Source: Adiantum capillus-veneris (lineage: Eukaryota; Streptophyta; Polypodiopsida; Polypodiales; Pteridaceae). Taken from it: DNA of 64,000 nucleotides. The notes below the pieces were generated by a model that was given only the letters and a program-made list of their open reading frames with translations, was not told where the DNA came from and made no database searches. Location: contig CM043960.1 in assembly GCA_014529385.2 (NCBI GenBank), positions 126,206,043 through 126,270,042 of the forward strand, read 5' to 3'. Numbering within the stretch: the stretch's first letter is position 1; each line of letters opens with the position of its first letter. Positions 44,931 through 55,380 of the stretch are shown piece after piece. The position numbers were made by a program, and so were the translations under genes.

Positions 44931-46768
44931 TGTCACGTGACACATCCCAACCCTATGTGTCTGTGGACAAGCTACACCACAGCAGGGTTCAGTCAGTTCA
45001 GTCAAGTCTATATTAGCAGTGATCTGGCACTTTTGTGAGTCTATTCGTACTACGTAGACCGTGCATGCCCAGTCACTTAGCATAGATGCATATCCTCCGG
45101 TTGCACACAGCATGATCATCGGAATTCCCATCAGAATCCATTAGCATCAGTTAGGGGAATTTTCCAGTGCATTTAGCCTATTTTCCTATTTATTGGTATT
45201 TTCACTTATTATTTTTAAGTGACTTTCCAACAAAAGTAGGTAGGGCAATTTTGCTAAGTTAATATATAAGCAAACCCAAGTTAGCACTTTCTGGCAGAAG
45301 AGGCAACAGGAGCTTCCCGGTCAACAGGCAACTTCTCAGCAGTACCCCCCCCCCCCCCCCCCCCAACAGTAGACCCTCGCCATCACCACCCCTCCCTTGG
45401 CGTTTTTCTCCCTACAGCAAGCCATCGCCATAAGCCTCCCATTCTAGGCACTTTTCCCGCGACAGGCTCAGCCCAGCCCTTAGCGTTTTCACTAACGCTA
45501 GACAGCCAGTACAGATCAGCGTTTTGTAGCGTTTTTGCCAACTAGATCATCAGCCTTTTCAGCGTTTTCTTCAGCAGTCACTAACGCTAGGGGAAGACAG
45601 TAAAACGCTAGGGGAAGACAGTAAAACCTCAGCATTTTGCTGGCGTTTTTGCAGCAGGTCAGTGTTTTTGCTTTCAACCTTCATCTACAGCAGATCCACA
45701 CAGTTTCAGCCCTATGACACAGTAGCAGAACTCCCCCAAGTCGGTTGCAGATGTTTCCCCCACTTTCAGCCCTAAAAACGTAGCCAAAACAGTCATTTTC
45801 AGCCACCAAATTAGTCCCAAAAATCAGCAGATAAAGGATCTCAGATTTCAGCTATCAAGTCGTCGTCGTCGTCATCGGCATAGTCCCATTGCATCAGTCC
45901 ATTGCATTCGCATTGTACACCCTTGTGCAATCAAAGTAGACAACTCTCGCCGACGAGAGTGGGGCCTTCGGAGGAGGGTTTTACAACCTCTCGGTGTCGT
46001 ATCTCTTCTCTCTCCTTCTCTCAGTCTCATTCACTTGCACCATACTTACCCGGAACGCGGAACGGGAACGGCGACGGGATCCCCGCGGAACGGGGGAACG
46101 GCTAGGGGTCCGGAACGGGAACGGCGCGGAACGGGAGGTGAGAGAGGGGGAGAGACTCGAGACAGTGAGAGGGAGAGGGAGAGATTTGAGAGAGTGGGAG
46201 GGAGAGGAATAGAGCTTGAAGGCTTGAAGCCTTGAGCCTTCAGAGAGCGAGTCTTGAGAGGGGGAGATCTTGAGAGTGTGACAGGGAGAGAGCTTGAGCC
46301 TTGAGGATTAGCTTGTGGAGAGAAAGGGGGAGGGGGGTGCATTTTATGAGTCCTTGAGGCCTTGCACACTTCAAAAAGAAGCCCAAACATTTACTTCAAT
46401 TTTTTCAATTTTTGCCAAATTTGTTTGTAGCCGTTGGCCGTTCCAGGGGCATTCCGGAACGTTCCGGAGGCGTTCCGGAACATTCTGGAATGGCCGTTTC
46501 GGTTTGCACTGGCCACCCGGAACGTCAGACGTTCCGGGACGTTTCGGAACGTTCGAGAAGGGAACTGCCCCCCGGAACGTCAGAACGGGGGCTCGGGGGC
46601 GTTCCTCGGTAACTCTGACTTGCACGCACAATCCACTCACTTTGTTCGTGATCATAGCACTCTCCATAAGACGGAAAGCTCTCTCTTTCCCTAAGAACTA
46701 AAAGGAACCTTGAGCAATAAAGATCACTAATCTTGAAAAATACAACATTCATTCCGATGCACCTTACA
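44931..46768 (+). mobile_element. 5' LTR of element A with a nested MITE
   Basis: It starts TGTCACGTGACACATCC. It has TATATAAG at 45263-45270, AATAAA at 46716-46721 and ends CACCTTACA. A 577-bp MITE sits at 46041-46617; without it and its target duplication the LTR is 1253 bp. A C17 run lies near 45348. Several CTAACGCTAG/AGCGTTTT motifs lie between 45400 and 45660. Confidence 0.93.
46041..46617. mobile_element. hAT-like MITE, copy 2 (577 bp) inside an LTR
   Basis: Ends are CATACTTACC and GGTAACTCTG. ACTTGCAC is present on both sides (46033-46040 and 46618-46625), and the empty site TTCACTTGCACGCACAATCC exists in the 3' LTR at about 51270. This proves an 8-bp target duplication, as for hAT elements. 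The inside is packed with GGAACG/CGTTCC motifs and a GAGAGGGA-rich stretch. No transposase. Confidence 0.92.
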
Positions 46769-46769
46769 T

Positions 46770-46781
46770 TGGTATCAGAGC
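46770..46781 (+). promoter_or_regulatory. Primer binding site of element A, initiator tRNA-Met
   Basis: TGGTATCAGAGC lies one base after the LTR end, a perfect plant initiator-Met primer site. Confidence 0.96.
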
Positions 46782-47193
46782 TTTGGAAGTGTTCTGCATT
46801 ACTCAAGGAAAGAACCACAAGAACCACAAGAATTCTTTTTGCTTGTTGCGATCGCACGAATTGGGCGTGGCGATTCCTAATCGTGTTTTGTTGAAGAGTG
46901 ACAGGAATCTCACGAAAGAAGGGCTTGTCCAGCCTCCCCTTGTGTCTCTTTTCACTCATTGAGAGCGGACCGTGCACTTAGCGGCCGGCCAATCGACGTG
47001 AGGTGGGAAAAAGCAACCTTGGTGTGAGCGCAAGGCCGCCAAGGGGTGTGCCCACAGAAAAGGGTAGAACTCGGGTGAAGAGAAGATCCTTCTCCAACGC
47101 GATTTGCAAGCGAAAGAAAACCTCAAGAACCCAAGAACCAAGACCCTCAAGAACCAAGTTCCTCGCGAGCTTAAGACCCCAAGATCATAGTGC
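46782..47193 (+). other. Leader of element A
   Basis: No long ORF. It holds the conserved GAGAGCGGACCGTGCACTTAG block (near 46961) and a short CAAGAACC repeat before the gag start. Confidence 0.75.
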
Positions 47194-48468
47194 ATGGTCG
47201 TCACCCGAAGCGGCATGGATACTTCGCATTCAGGTGATGAGCATGAGAGAGGCGACAAAGGATTCTCCCCACCAGGAGATTTTTCCAACCCTCCCCCTTC
47301 GCCATCTACGCCAGACCCTATGGAGGCAATGATGAAGCAGATGATGGCCATGATGGATAGACAGGAAGACAAGCGTCTTGCTTTAGAACGTGAGCGCATT
47401 GCTCTTGCCACAAAACAAGAAGAAAATCGCCTTGCTCAAGATTGTGAGCGCGACGGCAGAATTGCAAGAATGGCCGCAGATCAAGCAGCCAAGGACCGCG
47501 AGCGCGACGAAAAAAACGCAAGATTTGCCGCACAACAAGAAGAAAATCGACTTGCTCTCGAACACGAGCGCGATGAACGAAATGCACGAAAAGCAGAAAA
47601 GGACGCCGAGCGTGAAGCTCAAAGGGAGCTTCGCAATCAAGAATTTAGTGCCCAAATCCTAGCCTCCAAGACCGAACCACCCAAAGATCGTGGGAGTTCG
47701 TCAAGTGGCGCAAGCCACGATGCGGATTTCAATCATCCAGTCACAGAAAAGTTGATTTTCGGTAAGTATGACGGTAAGATGGATGCTACAGTTATTCATT
47801 CTTGGTTGCATCAATTTAATGCTTATTTTGCAACAACTAAGAAGACAAGCAATAGCAAAGTTTTGACGGCAGCTATGTACCTTGCCGGTGATGCCATTAA
47901 TTGGTACCACGCATGGCAAGAGACACAGCTAGCCGCGCACCTAGAGGCAGCCGACGATTTCACGCCCCTCTCTTTTAGTTGGGCTGATTTCCAAGACAAG
48001 CGCAAGGCGCGGTTTATGCCACCTTAGTACCTCGCACGGTTGAAAGACGATTGGCACGCTCTCAAGCAAAATGGTATGCCGGTTATGTCTTTTTCTAATC
48101 GTGTTTTGCAGCTAGGTACCCAATTACGCATGTCGGATGAAGAGCGCAAAGAGGCTTTTCTCTTTGGATTGGACGAGTATATCAAGTACGATGTCGACGT
48201 ACTCGATCCAATCCATCTCAACAAGGCGGTAGCGATTGCTCTCGCACAGGAGATGAAGCACAACAAGGGAAAGCCCAAGGAGAACAAGACTTCCACAAGT
48301 ACCTCGCAGACTCCTCAGAACGGTAAGAACGGTAAGAATGGTAAGAATGATAACTCTTCTAACCAATCTACCAACAGTATTTCATCCAAGAATTCTTCCA
48401 ATGAATCTAAGGGTAAGGCTAACACAACTGCTAAACCTAAGCTTACTCCGGATGAAAAGGTAGCGTAG
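47194..48468 (+). pseudogene. gag: Gag of element A with one internal stop
   Basis: The frame starts MVVTRSGMDTSHSGDEHERG. It has an Arg/Glu/Lys/Ala coiled coil (residues about 45-150) and a Ty3-type gag core (TEKLIFGKYDGKMDATVIHSW, LTAAMYLAGDAINWYHAWQE, SWADFQDKRKARFMPP). It then meets TAG at 48025-48027 where the sister copy has a Gln codon. The same frame continues to 48468 (YLARLKDDWHALKQNGMPV, then a Lys/Asn/Ser-rich tail). The zinc knuckle CFHCHIKGHIKRTC (CX2CX4HX4C) follows at about 48520-48561 in a shifted frame. Gag would form the particle and bind the element RNA. The stop and frameshift make this copy unlikely to give full Gag. Confidence 0.88.
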
Positions 48469-48619
48469 GAGGTTACATCACTTCGGAAGAACAAAGCACT
48501 TATTCTAAGGAAGGTCGTTGTTTTCATTGTCACATTAAGGGTCACATAAAAAGAACATGTCCTCGGCTTGAATCGAATGAATCTAAAGAACCCACAGCAC
48601 CCACTACATCTATCAATGA

Positions 48620-49708
48620 ATGAATGATAACACGATTGTGCCCAAAGTTTCTCATGACCCGCTCATTGATGATTCACTCATTAAATGTTATGGTCGTACG
48701 TCGGGGCACCGTTTTGTCATATTGTTTGACCCAAGTAGTATGCATGATGTGATCAACCCCTCTCTTGTTGAGAGAGCCCGCCTCGAAGTTAGTCTGAGAT
48801 CTCCTATCGAGGTCTCTGGCTTTCGTCTTGGTATGGACGCTCTCATCACGAAGGAGTGCCTTGATGTGTTGTTTGCAATTCAACAGACTGCCTTCACTAG
48901 AAGATTTGTTGTTTCTCCTCTCTCAGGATGTGATATGATTTTAGGCATGAAATGGTTTTGTGAAATAAACCCTCTCGTTGATTGGGAGGCTAGCACTTTA
49001 ACTCTCAATGCCAAAAGCGATTCTCCTATTGTCTTTCATGGGGTGGACACTGCTCCTCCATCTCTCATTGCTAATTTCCAGAACAAGGTTGAAAGGATTC
49101 GAGATAAGGAGACTCTCTTAGTCTCTTTTTCTCCACAGCATGACACACAGGAATTGCATGATTATGAGAAGCATCATGATTTGAATGATAATGATTTGCA
49201 AGATGATTTGGATGGAAAAGACAAACATGATAAATTGCATGAAGATGATGTGATTGTTCACAAGGAAGATGTGTTAGTGGATGCTTTTCCTAGCGAAGTT
49301 AACCTCGTTGTAGATTCGATCAATCACGAAGATCCGATCTTGGTTTTCGAGTCAAGGTCCAATGAACCCCCACAGGACGATTCAATCATTCAGGACGAAC
49401 CGATCTTGGCTCTCGAGCCTTGGTCCAAAGAACCCTCACAGGAAGTATTATGTGTTCGCATGATTGATACGCATGCATTGTTCGAGTGTTTCATTCGTGA
49501 AGGTTTCCTGTATTTTAGTCAGCATCGTTATGTGATCCCTTTTCCTAGGCATGACATATTGTATGTTGAGCACGTTTCTCTCATGGATGAGCACGAATGT
49601 ATGCGGATTGTTCATGAAAAGTTGAAAAAAGTTTGTATGTCAGGAAGTCACATTCCATGTCTCTTCCTTGGCATGACACGGTTTCCGATAGAGCACATGA
49701 TAGTATGA
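48620..49708 (+). CDS. Retropepsin-like domain with acidic His/Asp repeat tail (362 aa)
   Basis: Residues about 1-130 are a retropepsin-like fold. HRFVILFDPSSMHDVINPSL carries the catalytic Asp37 in a DPS triad; a middle region follows; then GCDMILGMKWFCEINPLVDWE, the usual second-half motif. After about residue 170 comes an acidic tract of HD and HED repeats (ELHDYEKHHDLNDN, KLHEDDVIVHKEDVLVD), then ILALEPWSKEP repeats. The ORF ends in the unrecognised IPFPRHDILYVEHVSLMDEH block. In ordinary Ty3 elements RT would follow the protease; none is here. A frame change near 49625 moves the reading into the next ORF. The start is the first ATG after the knuckle and is probably not used by itself. 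Confidence 0.75.
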   Translation: MNDNTIVPKVSHDPLIDDSLIKCYGRTSGHRFVILFDPSSMHDVINPSLVERARLEVSLRSPIEVSGFRLGMDALITKECLDVLFAIQQTAFTRRFVVSPLSGCDMILGMKWFCEINPLVDWEASTLTLNAKSDSPIVFHGVDTAPPSLIANFQNKVERIRDKETLLVSFSPQHDTQELHDYEKHHDLNDNDLQDDLDGKDKHDKLHEDDVIVHKEDVLVDAFPSEVNLVVDSINHEDPILVFESRSNEPPQDDSIIQDEPILALEPWSKEPSQEVLCVRMIDTHALFECFIREGFLYFSQHRYVIPFPRHDILYVEHVSLMDEHECMRIVHEKLKKVCMSGSHIPCLFLGMTRFPIEHMIV

Positions 49709-50187
49709 GCACCAAGCATGGGCATTTCCATTGTGATTTGCCACAGTTGATTGATTTCGATCAAACAGAAAAGATTCAACCTCATTGTTTGCATGTGTTT
49801 GATGAACGGGTTGTCACTCCGTCTATATGTTCATCTACATTGCATGCACAGTCTTTAGAGAAGACAATATTTTTTTACTTCACTTTACATGGAATGGGTA
49901 TGTTCATGGTTTTGTATTGGAGATGGTTTCAGGAATTTTCAGCCATGGAGATTCTTGAAGACGAAAGAGTAGGACTCAACGAAGTTGAAGCATCGAAGGA
50001 GCCACAGAAGACTTTGAGTCGCTTTCGTCGCGGCCCAAAGAAGCAAGCGTTGCAGACCTTTATGAAGTTCAAGTACCGCACGACCCACACATCAGAGTGG
50101 GCCGGCGAAGAGTCCCTTCCAGGATTCCGGATGCTGTTAGCGATCTCCCTCGACGCCATACAGTTCGGTACCAGTACCTCACTTTGA
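49633..50187 (+). CDS. Unrecognised region with chromodomain-like C-terminus (184 aa)
   Basis: It continues the preceding ORF after a frameshift. Residues 1-100 match the same region in elements B and C but no family that I know. Residues about 101-170 end in QALQTFMKFKYRTTHTSEW then AGEES. The K-F-K, eight residues, Trp, x-x-Glu-Glu pattern (K145, F146, K147, W156) has exactly the spacing of the chromodomain in the chromovirus at 58550 (VKFKNYPSLDAKW). It also sits where a chromovirus chromodomain should be, ending 12 bases before the purine tract. The chromodomain call is inference from spacing and position; it would target chromatin. Confidence 0.6.
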   Translation: MYVRKSHSMSLPWHDTVSDRAHDSMSTKHGHFHCDLPQLIDFDQTEKIQPHCLHVFDERVVTPSICSSTLHAQSLEKTIFFYFTLHGMGMFMVLYWRWFQEFSAMEILEDERVGLNEVEASKEPQKTLSRFRRGPKKQALQTFMKFKYRTTHTSEWAGEESLPGFRMLLAISLDAIQFGTSTSL

Positions 50188-50198
50188 AAAGGAGGGGA
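50186..50198 (+). promoter_or_regulatory. Polypurine tract of element A
   Basis: GAAAAGGAGGGGA directly precedes the 3' LTR start TGTCACGTG. It primes plus-strand DNA synthesis. Element C has GAAAAAGAGGGGA at the same place. Confidence 0.9.
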
Positions 50199-51410
50199 TG
50201 TCACGTGACACATCCCAACCCTATGTGTCCATGGACAAGCTACACCACAGCAGGGTTCAGTCAGTTCAGTCAAGTCTAGATTAGCAGTGATCTGGCACTT
50301 TTGTGAGTCTATTCGTAGACCGTGCATGCCCAGTCACTTAGCATAGATGCATATCCTCCGGTTGCACACAGCATGATCATCGGAATTCCCATTAGAATCC
50401 ATTAGCATCAGTTAGGGGAATTTTCCAATGCATTTAGCCTATTTTCCTATTTATTGGTATTTTCACTTATTATTTTTAAGAAACTTTCCAACAAAAGTAG
50501 GTAGGGCAATTTTGCTAAGTTAATATATAAGCAAACCCAAGTTAGCACTTTCTGGTAGAAGAGACAGCAGGAGCTTCCCGCTCAACAGGCAACATCTCAA
50601 CAATACCCTCCCCCCAGCACTAGACCCTCGCCATCACCACCCCTCCCTTGGCGTTTTTCTCCCTACAGCCAGTCATCGCCATAAGCCTCCCGTTCTGGGC
50701 ACTTTTCCCGCGACAGGCTCAGCCCAGCCCTTAGCGTTTTCACTAACACTAGGCAGCCAGTACAGATCAGCGTTTTGTAGCGTTTTTGCCAGCTAGATCA
50801 TCAGCCTTTTCAGCGTTTTCTTCAGCAGTCACTAACGCTAGGGGAAGACAGCCAAACCTCAGCATTTTGCTGGCGTTTTTGCAGCAGGTCAGCGTTTTTG
50901 CTTTCAGCCTTCATCTACAGCAGATCCACACAGTTTCAGCCCTATGACACAGTAGCAGAACTCCCCCAAGACGGTTGCAGATGTTTCCCCCATTTTCAGC
51001 CCTAAAAACGCAGCCAAAACAGTCATTTTCAACCACCGAAATAGTCCAAAAATCAGCAGATAAAGGATCTCAGATTTCAGCCATCAAGTCGTCGTCGTCA
51101 TCACCGTCGTCGTCATCGGCATAGTCCCATTGCATCAGTCCATTGCATTCGCATTGTACACCCTTGTGCAATCAAAGTAGACCACTCTCGCCGACGAGAG
51201 TGGGGCCTTCGGAGGAGGGTTTTACAACCTCTCGGTGTCGTATCCCTTCTCTCTCCTTCTCTCAGTCTCATTCACTTGCACGCACAATCCACTCACTTTG
51301 TTCGTGATCATAGCACTCTCCATAAGACGGAAAGTTCTCTCTTTCCCTAAGAACTAAAAGGAACCTTGAGCAATAAAGATCACTAATCTTTCATTCCGTT
51401 GTACCTTACA
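50199..51410 (+). mobile_element. 3' LTR of element A (1212 bp)
   Basis: It starts TGTCACGTGACACATCC, with TATATAAG at 50524-50531, and ends GTACCTTACA before the CGCAT target duplication. It closely matches the 5' LTR apart from the MITE and small indels, and supplies the MITE empty site. Confidence 0.95.
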
Positions 51411-51415
51411 CGCAT

Positions 51416-54095
51416 CGACCTAGTCGGATTGTTATCATGTGGGGAGGCTCGATATAATACAAAACACTCGTGTCATTTGCAGGAGGAGGAGACGCCTTTT
51501 TCTCCTGCCAATTCCACACACGCAAGGGCTTCGAAGTTCGTCCCGAGGATTCTTCTTTCCCGGCCTCCCCCTCCGATGCATCTATTGTCACTATATTGTA
51601 GTAGCAGTTAACAGAGATGCAGAGGCAACTTGTGGAGCTACGCTCTACACAGGTCCCGTTTTTGCCCATCACCAAGGGTACCTTGCCTCTTCAGTTTTAT
51701 CTCAACCCCTTCAAAGGGGAAATGAAAGAGTGTGAAGTGATTGTTATAGACTCATGGTTGGCGAAATGACCTTCTTTGATATGCATCATTTTATTGTCGC
51801 CCAACGTCTTGGGCAGCTTTAATTCATGCTAAAGGGGAAGGTCTACTCTTGGTGGGCTCGCTACGATCGCAACCCACAACTTGGGCCCGATCTTTCGTGC
51901 CACTTTGTGCAGAACGATAGAATCGAGTGCTTCAAGATGCTTTTTCAAAGAAAAATGAAAAAGCAAGCTCTGGACGCTTACTCACAGGCCTTCAAGGATC
52001 TTCTTCATAAATAAAGGCTCTTGACGACCCTACGGTCATCGTGCAAATGATGTACCTTCTCAGATTGCCGTGAGCATATCAAAACGAGGTTTTACACAAT
52101 CTGATCACATCTATTGCAGACATCTATAAGTTCGCCAAGAATTATGATAATACCTTGGCGGATTCTGGAGGTGGCCCGACAAATGGAAGTGTAAGGTGCA
52201 GCGGATGTGAATGTTGAACTTTGCTCAAGATGAATGCTCCGAACTGTTCTCAAGGTTCCTTTTACTTACGGAAGGGAGAGCCTTCCGTTCCTTTAGTGAG
52301 AGAGAGCAAATGATCACAAACAAAGTGCCACACTGTGAGTGAAGGTGCTGAGACTGAGAGATAGAGAGAGAAGAATACGACACCAGAATGTTGTCAAATC
52401 CTCCTCCGAAGGCCCCACTCTCTATGGCGAGAGCGGTCTACTATTGATTGCACAAATCTCTACAATGCAATGGACTTGCCGACGATGTCGACAACGATGA
52501 GAACGACGACGAGACGGGCTGAAATCTGAAAATCTTCAACTGCTGAATTATGTCTCTATGTTGGTGACGACGGCGATGACGACAATGCGACAACGACACG
52601 CTGAAAACGCAGACACTGAAATCTGTGTTTTCCAGGCTGAAACTGCAAACGCTCGCTGATCTGACCGTGCGGTGAGGATCTACTGCGGGAAGGTGAGATC
52701 TGCGACGTTCGGGACTTCTACTGCGGTGTCTTGATGCTGAAAACTGAAAAGGTTGATGCTTCTGGGGTTTCTGTCACGATGAATCTGCAAAACGCTAGGA
52801 GTTCTGCTGATCCAAAAACGCTAGGGCTGATCTGCAATCTGATGCCAAAACGCTAGGTGTTCTGCTGTGGTCTGCTAACACCAGGTAAATCTGCAAGTTG
52901 CAAAACGCTGGCTGATTTGCAACTGTTGAAAAACGCTGGCTGATTCTTGTTGATGGCTGAAAACGCTAGGTTGACATGCCGGGGGGGGGGGTCTTGCTGA
53001 GAAGGTGCCTGTTGGATGTCTGGTCCCTGCTGCGTCTTCTGCTAGAAAGTGCTATCGCTAGATTTTCTTATATACGTGCTTGTCAAAATTGCCCTACCCA
53101 GTTTTCAACAAAGTCACTTATTAATAATAAGTGAAAAAATGCTAAAATAGGGAAAATAGGTATGTGCACTGTAAAAATGCTCCTGATGGGTTTTGATGAT
53201 CATGTTGTGTGCAACCAGAGGATATGCATCTACTCTTCAGTGCCTGGACATGCACGGTCTACGAACAGACTCACAAAAGTGCCTGAACACTTCCTAATCT
53301 AACTGAACTGAACTGAAGTAGCTTGTCCACGTACACATAGGGTTAGACGTGCACGTGACAGGAAGACTTCTTGTCGTCGTCCCTCCACATCAAAATTCAA
53401 GCGCTCAAACACTTTGGTAGCCACAAGTGAGTCGTCCGACCCTCTACGGAAGAAATTTAAGAATGATGGCAAATCAAAGGCAGCTCGTATGGAGGATCAA
53501 AAGAAAAATCGTTGTTTCGGGCCACTTCTGCGGCGGTAAGGCATGTCCCAAGCAAAAGAGGAAGCCGTCTACCTCCACATTGGCGAGTACTTTGGTAAAT
53601 GCCATCAACAATCCAAGTACTTTGTCTTGTTTTGATTCAAAGATTTTTCATGTAAACGTGCGTAGCTGCCAAGGTTGTCACGCTAATAAGACACTATTTG
53701 GCCTGCATAATCTTCTCCACGCTAATGGAGAGATCAATGGCCATGCTGTAACGATCTTATTCAACAATACCTCTACTCATAATTTTATTTATTCTCGTGT
53801 GGTACGGGCACTTAAGCTCGACACGTCACCCGCAGACCATCTGTATGTGGTCCATTATGCGAAACGTAAGAGCGATCGATGGACTGAGGTTGTGCCGCGG
53901 CTCCACCTTCGAATCCAACGTTACCACGAAGTCTTGGACTTCTACATTATGGGCCTTCGACATGTAGATGTTATTTTAGGCATGCCATGGTTTTACGATA
54001 AGACAGCTTCTCTGTCTATCGATTATGCATTGCATACAGTTTTCTTTAAGCTTGATGGTACCATGTGGTCAAGGGGTCTCCTTCTCCAATTATGA
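51416..54095 (+). pseudogene. Element Q: decayed Ty3-type gag-protease, split by a solo LTR
   Basis: The left piece has gag-like residues (LKGKVYSWWARYDRNPQLG...CFKMLFQRKMKKQALDAYSQAF, 51826-52014). The right piece (53427-54095) has a damaged knuckle region (HFCGGKACPKQKRK) and a retropepsin-like segment (INGHAVTILFNNTSTHNFIYSR, with Asn for the catalytic Asp, then VDVILGMPWFYDKTASLSIDY). A solo family T LTR (52190-53360) separates them. RT and beyond are absent: after 54095 the sequence decays into a short tandem duplication (54120-54250). Confidence 0.75.
52190..53360 (-). mobile_element. Solo LTR of family T, reverse orientation (1171 bp)
   Basis: It reads TGTAAGGTGCAGCGG at the left and GTGCACGTGACA at the right, the two LTR ends reversed. 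GGAAG flanks it at 52185-52189 and 53361-53365, a perfect target duplication. A G10 run is at 52981. Confidence 0.92.
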
Positions 54096-54562
54096 TATAG
54101 ATCTGCTTTCAACTAATGAATTCAATGTGTTGTCTCATGATCTCGATATACAACTTGCAATTTGTCGGGTTAAAAATTTTGTTGTTAATTTCAATGTTGT
54201 CTCATGATCTCGATGTACAACTTGCAATTTGTTGGGTTAAAAATTTTGTTGTTAATTTTCCATCTCATTGCAATTCTCTTCTTTAAAAAGTGTTGTTATT
54301 GCATCAGAAACTTTTGAGTCAATTGATGGACAGACGAATGCACAATCAAACTCTGGAGGACATGCTACGAGCATACGTCTCTCAACGTCAATCTGATTAC
54401 GCTATCTCCCACAGATTGAGTTTGCTTAACACAATACAAAGCACTGGGCTACCGGCTATAGCCCGTTTATGATTATGAACGCCCGCCAGGCTGAGGCCAC
54501 AAGCGGAGGTAGTTCGAGTGGCACCTGGACGGGATGTTGCCATTACATTGAGCATTGGCCCT
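54096..54562. other. Decayed retroelement sequence
   Basis: It contains two near-copies of TGTCTCATGATCTCGAT...CAACTTGCAATTTG...GTTAAAAATTTTGTTGTTAATTT (about 54130-54195 and 54198-54260). No further gene is recognised. Confidence 0.5.
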
Positions 54563-54674
54563 TGGCCTAAAAAGCAATTACTATAAAAAGCCTTTAAAAC
54601 TCAAAAGCTTCTGGTACAAAAAGCAATGCCAAAAGCTGCCATCGTAATTTACGAAAATCCGTACAGTTTGCAAT

Positions 54675-54847
54675 CATAGTAACAGGGAATGGCCGTTTTC
54701 AGGTCTCAATTCCCCGTTCCCATTCTAAGTTCCCGTTCCGAATCCCCGTTCCGTGTTTCAAACGTGAGTACCCGTAACAGGGAATGGCATTTTGTGGCAG
54801 TTGCCGTTCCGCGTTCCCGTTCCGGTTTTCCGATCTTGGTAACTATG
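54675..54847. mobile_element. hAT-like MITE, copy 3 (173 bp)
   Basis: Ends are CATAGTAACAGGG and CTTGGTAACTATG, inverted relative to copy 1 at 24921. TTTGCAAT (54667-54674) and CCTGCAAT (54848-54855) are a decayed 8-bp target duplication. The related LTR at 41640-41660 lacks it. Confidence 0.85.
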
Positions 54848-55244
54848 CCTGCAATGTCATCAGTCAGTGCAAAACACGAAAATCCGTACAGCCGGCCACG
54901 TCATCATGCCAGCGCAATTTTTGGAAATCTGCCACGTCATCAGTTTTTGCGTGTGTGCGGGTCCTGCTTTATTTTAATCCCATTATGTTACTGGGGCCCC
55001 ATTGGACGGGGTCCCCATAAGTTGGTAGGACTTCTTCTTCTTCTGCTACTTGTTCTTCTTAGGGTTTAAGCCCCTCGGTCAGCATATGTAAGTTGGCTCT
55101 CTTCTTTAGGCTTTGACATGTCAGCAGTTTGTTACATCTCCCCTTCTTGAAAGAGAGTAATCGTCCACGATTACAGCATATCTGCAAAACAACTCAAGTT
55201 AGCTCAAAAATTTCCGAGGGTCATTCCGAGGGACAATCAATTTG

Positions 55245-55380
55245 CTCTTTTTATTAAGGAGTTAGCTTCTCCTTTCTGCTCTTTTGATCAAGGAGTTAGC
55301 TTCTCCTTTTGGCTGTTTTGATCAAGGAGTTAGCTTCTCCTTTCTGCTCTTTTGATCAAGGAGTTAGCTTCTCCTTTCGT
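55245..55380. repeat. Four tandem 34-bp repeats with hairpin potential
   Basis: Units of AAGGAGTTAGCTTCTCCTTT followed by YTGCTSTTTTGATC repeat four times inside element L. Within each unit AAGGAG and CTCCTT can pair across a short loop. The units lie just inside the polypurine tract and are absent from the sister copy M, which is truncated there. Confidence 0.9.

Larger units (their letters stand above)
44931..51410 (+). mobile_element. Element A: complete family T LTR element lacking RT and integrase (6480 bp)
   Basis: Both LTRs are present (44931-46768 and 50199-51410), flanked by CGCAT at 44926-44930 and 51411-51415. The order is LTR, initiator-Met primer site, leader, gag, knuckle, retropepsin, acidic repeats, unrecognised region, chromodomain-like end, polypurine tract, LTR. 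No reverse transcriptase, RNase H or integrase motif occurs in any frame between the protease and the 3' LTR. The element must depend on enzymes made elsewhere. Confidence 0.95.

Noticed and set aside
46035-46390. Arg/Gly/Glu-rich ORFs on both strands near 46100-46700
   Set aside because: They are translations of the GGAACG and GAGAGG repeats inside the MITE.
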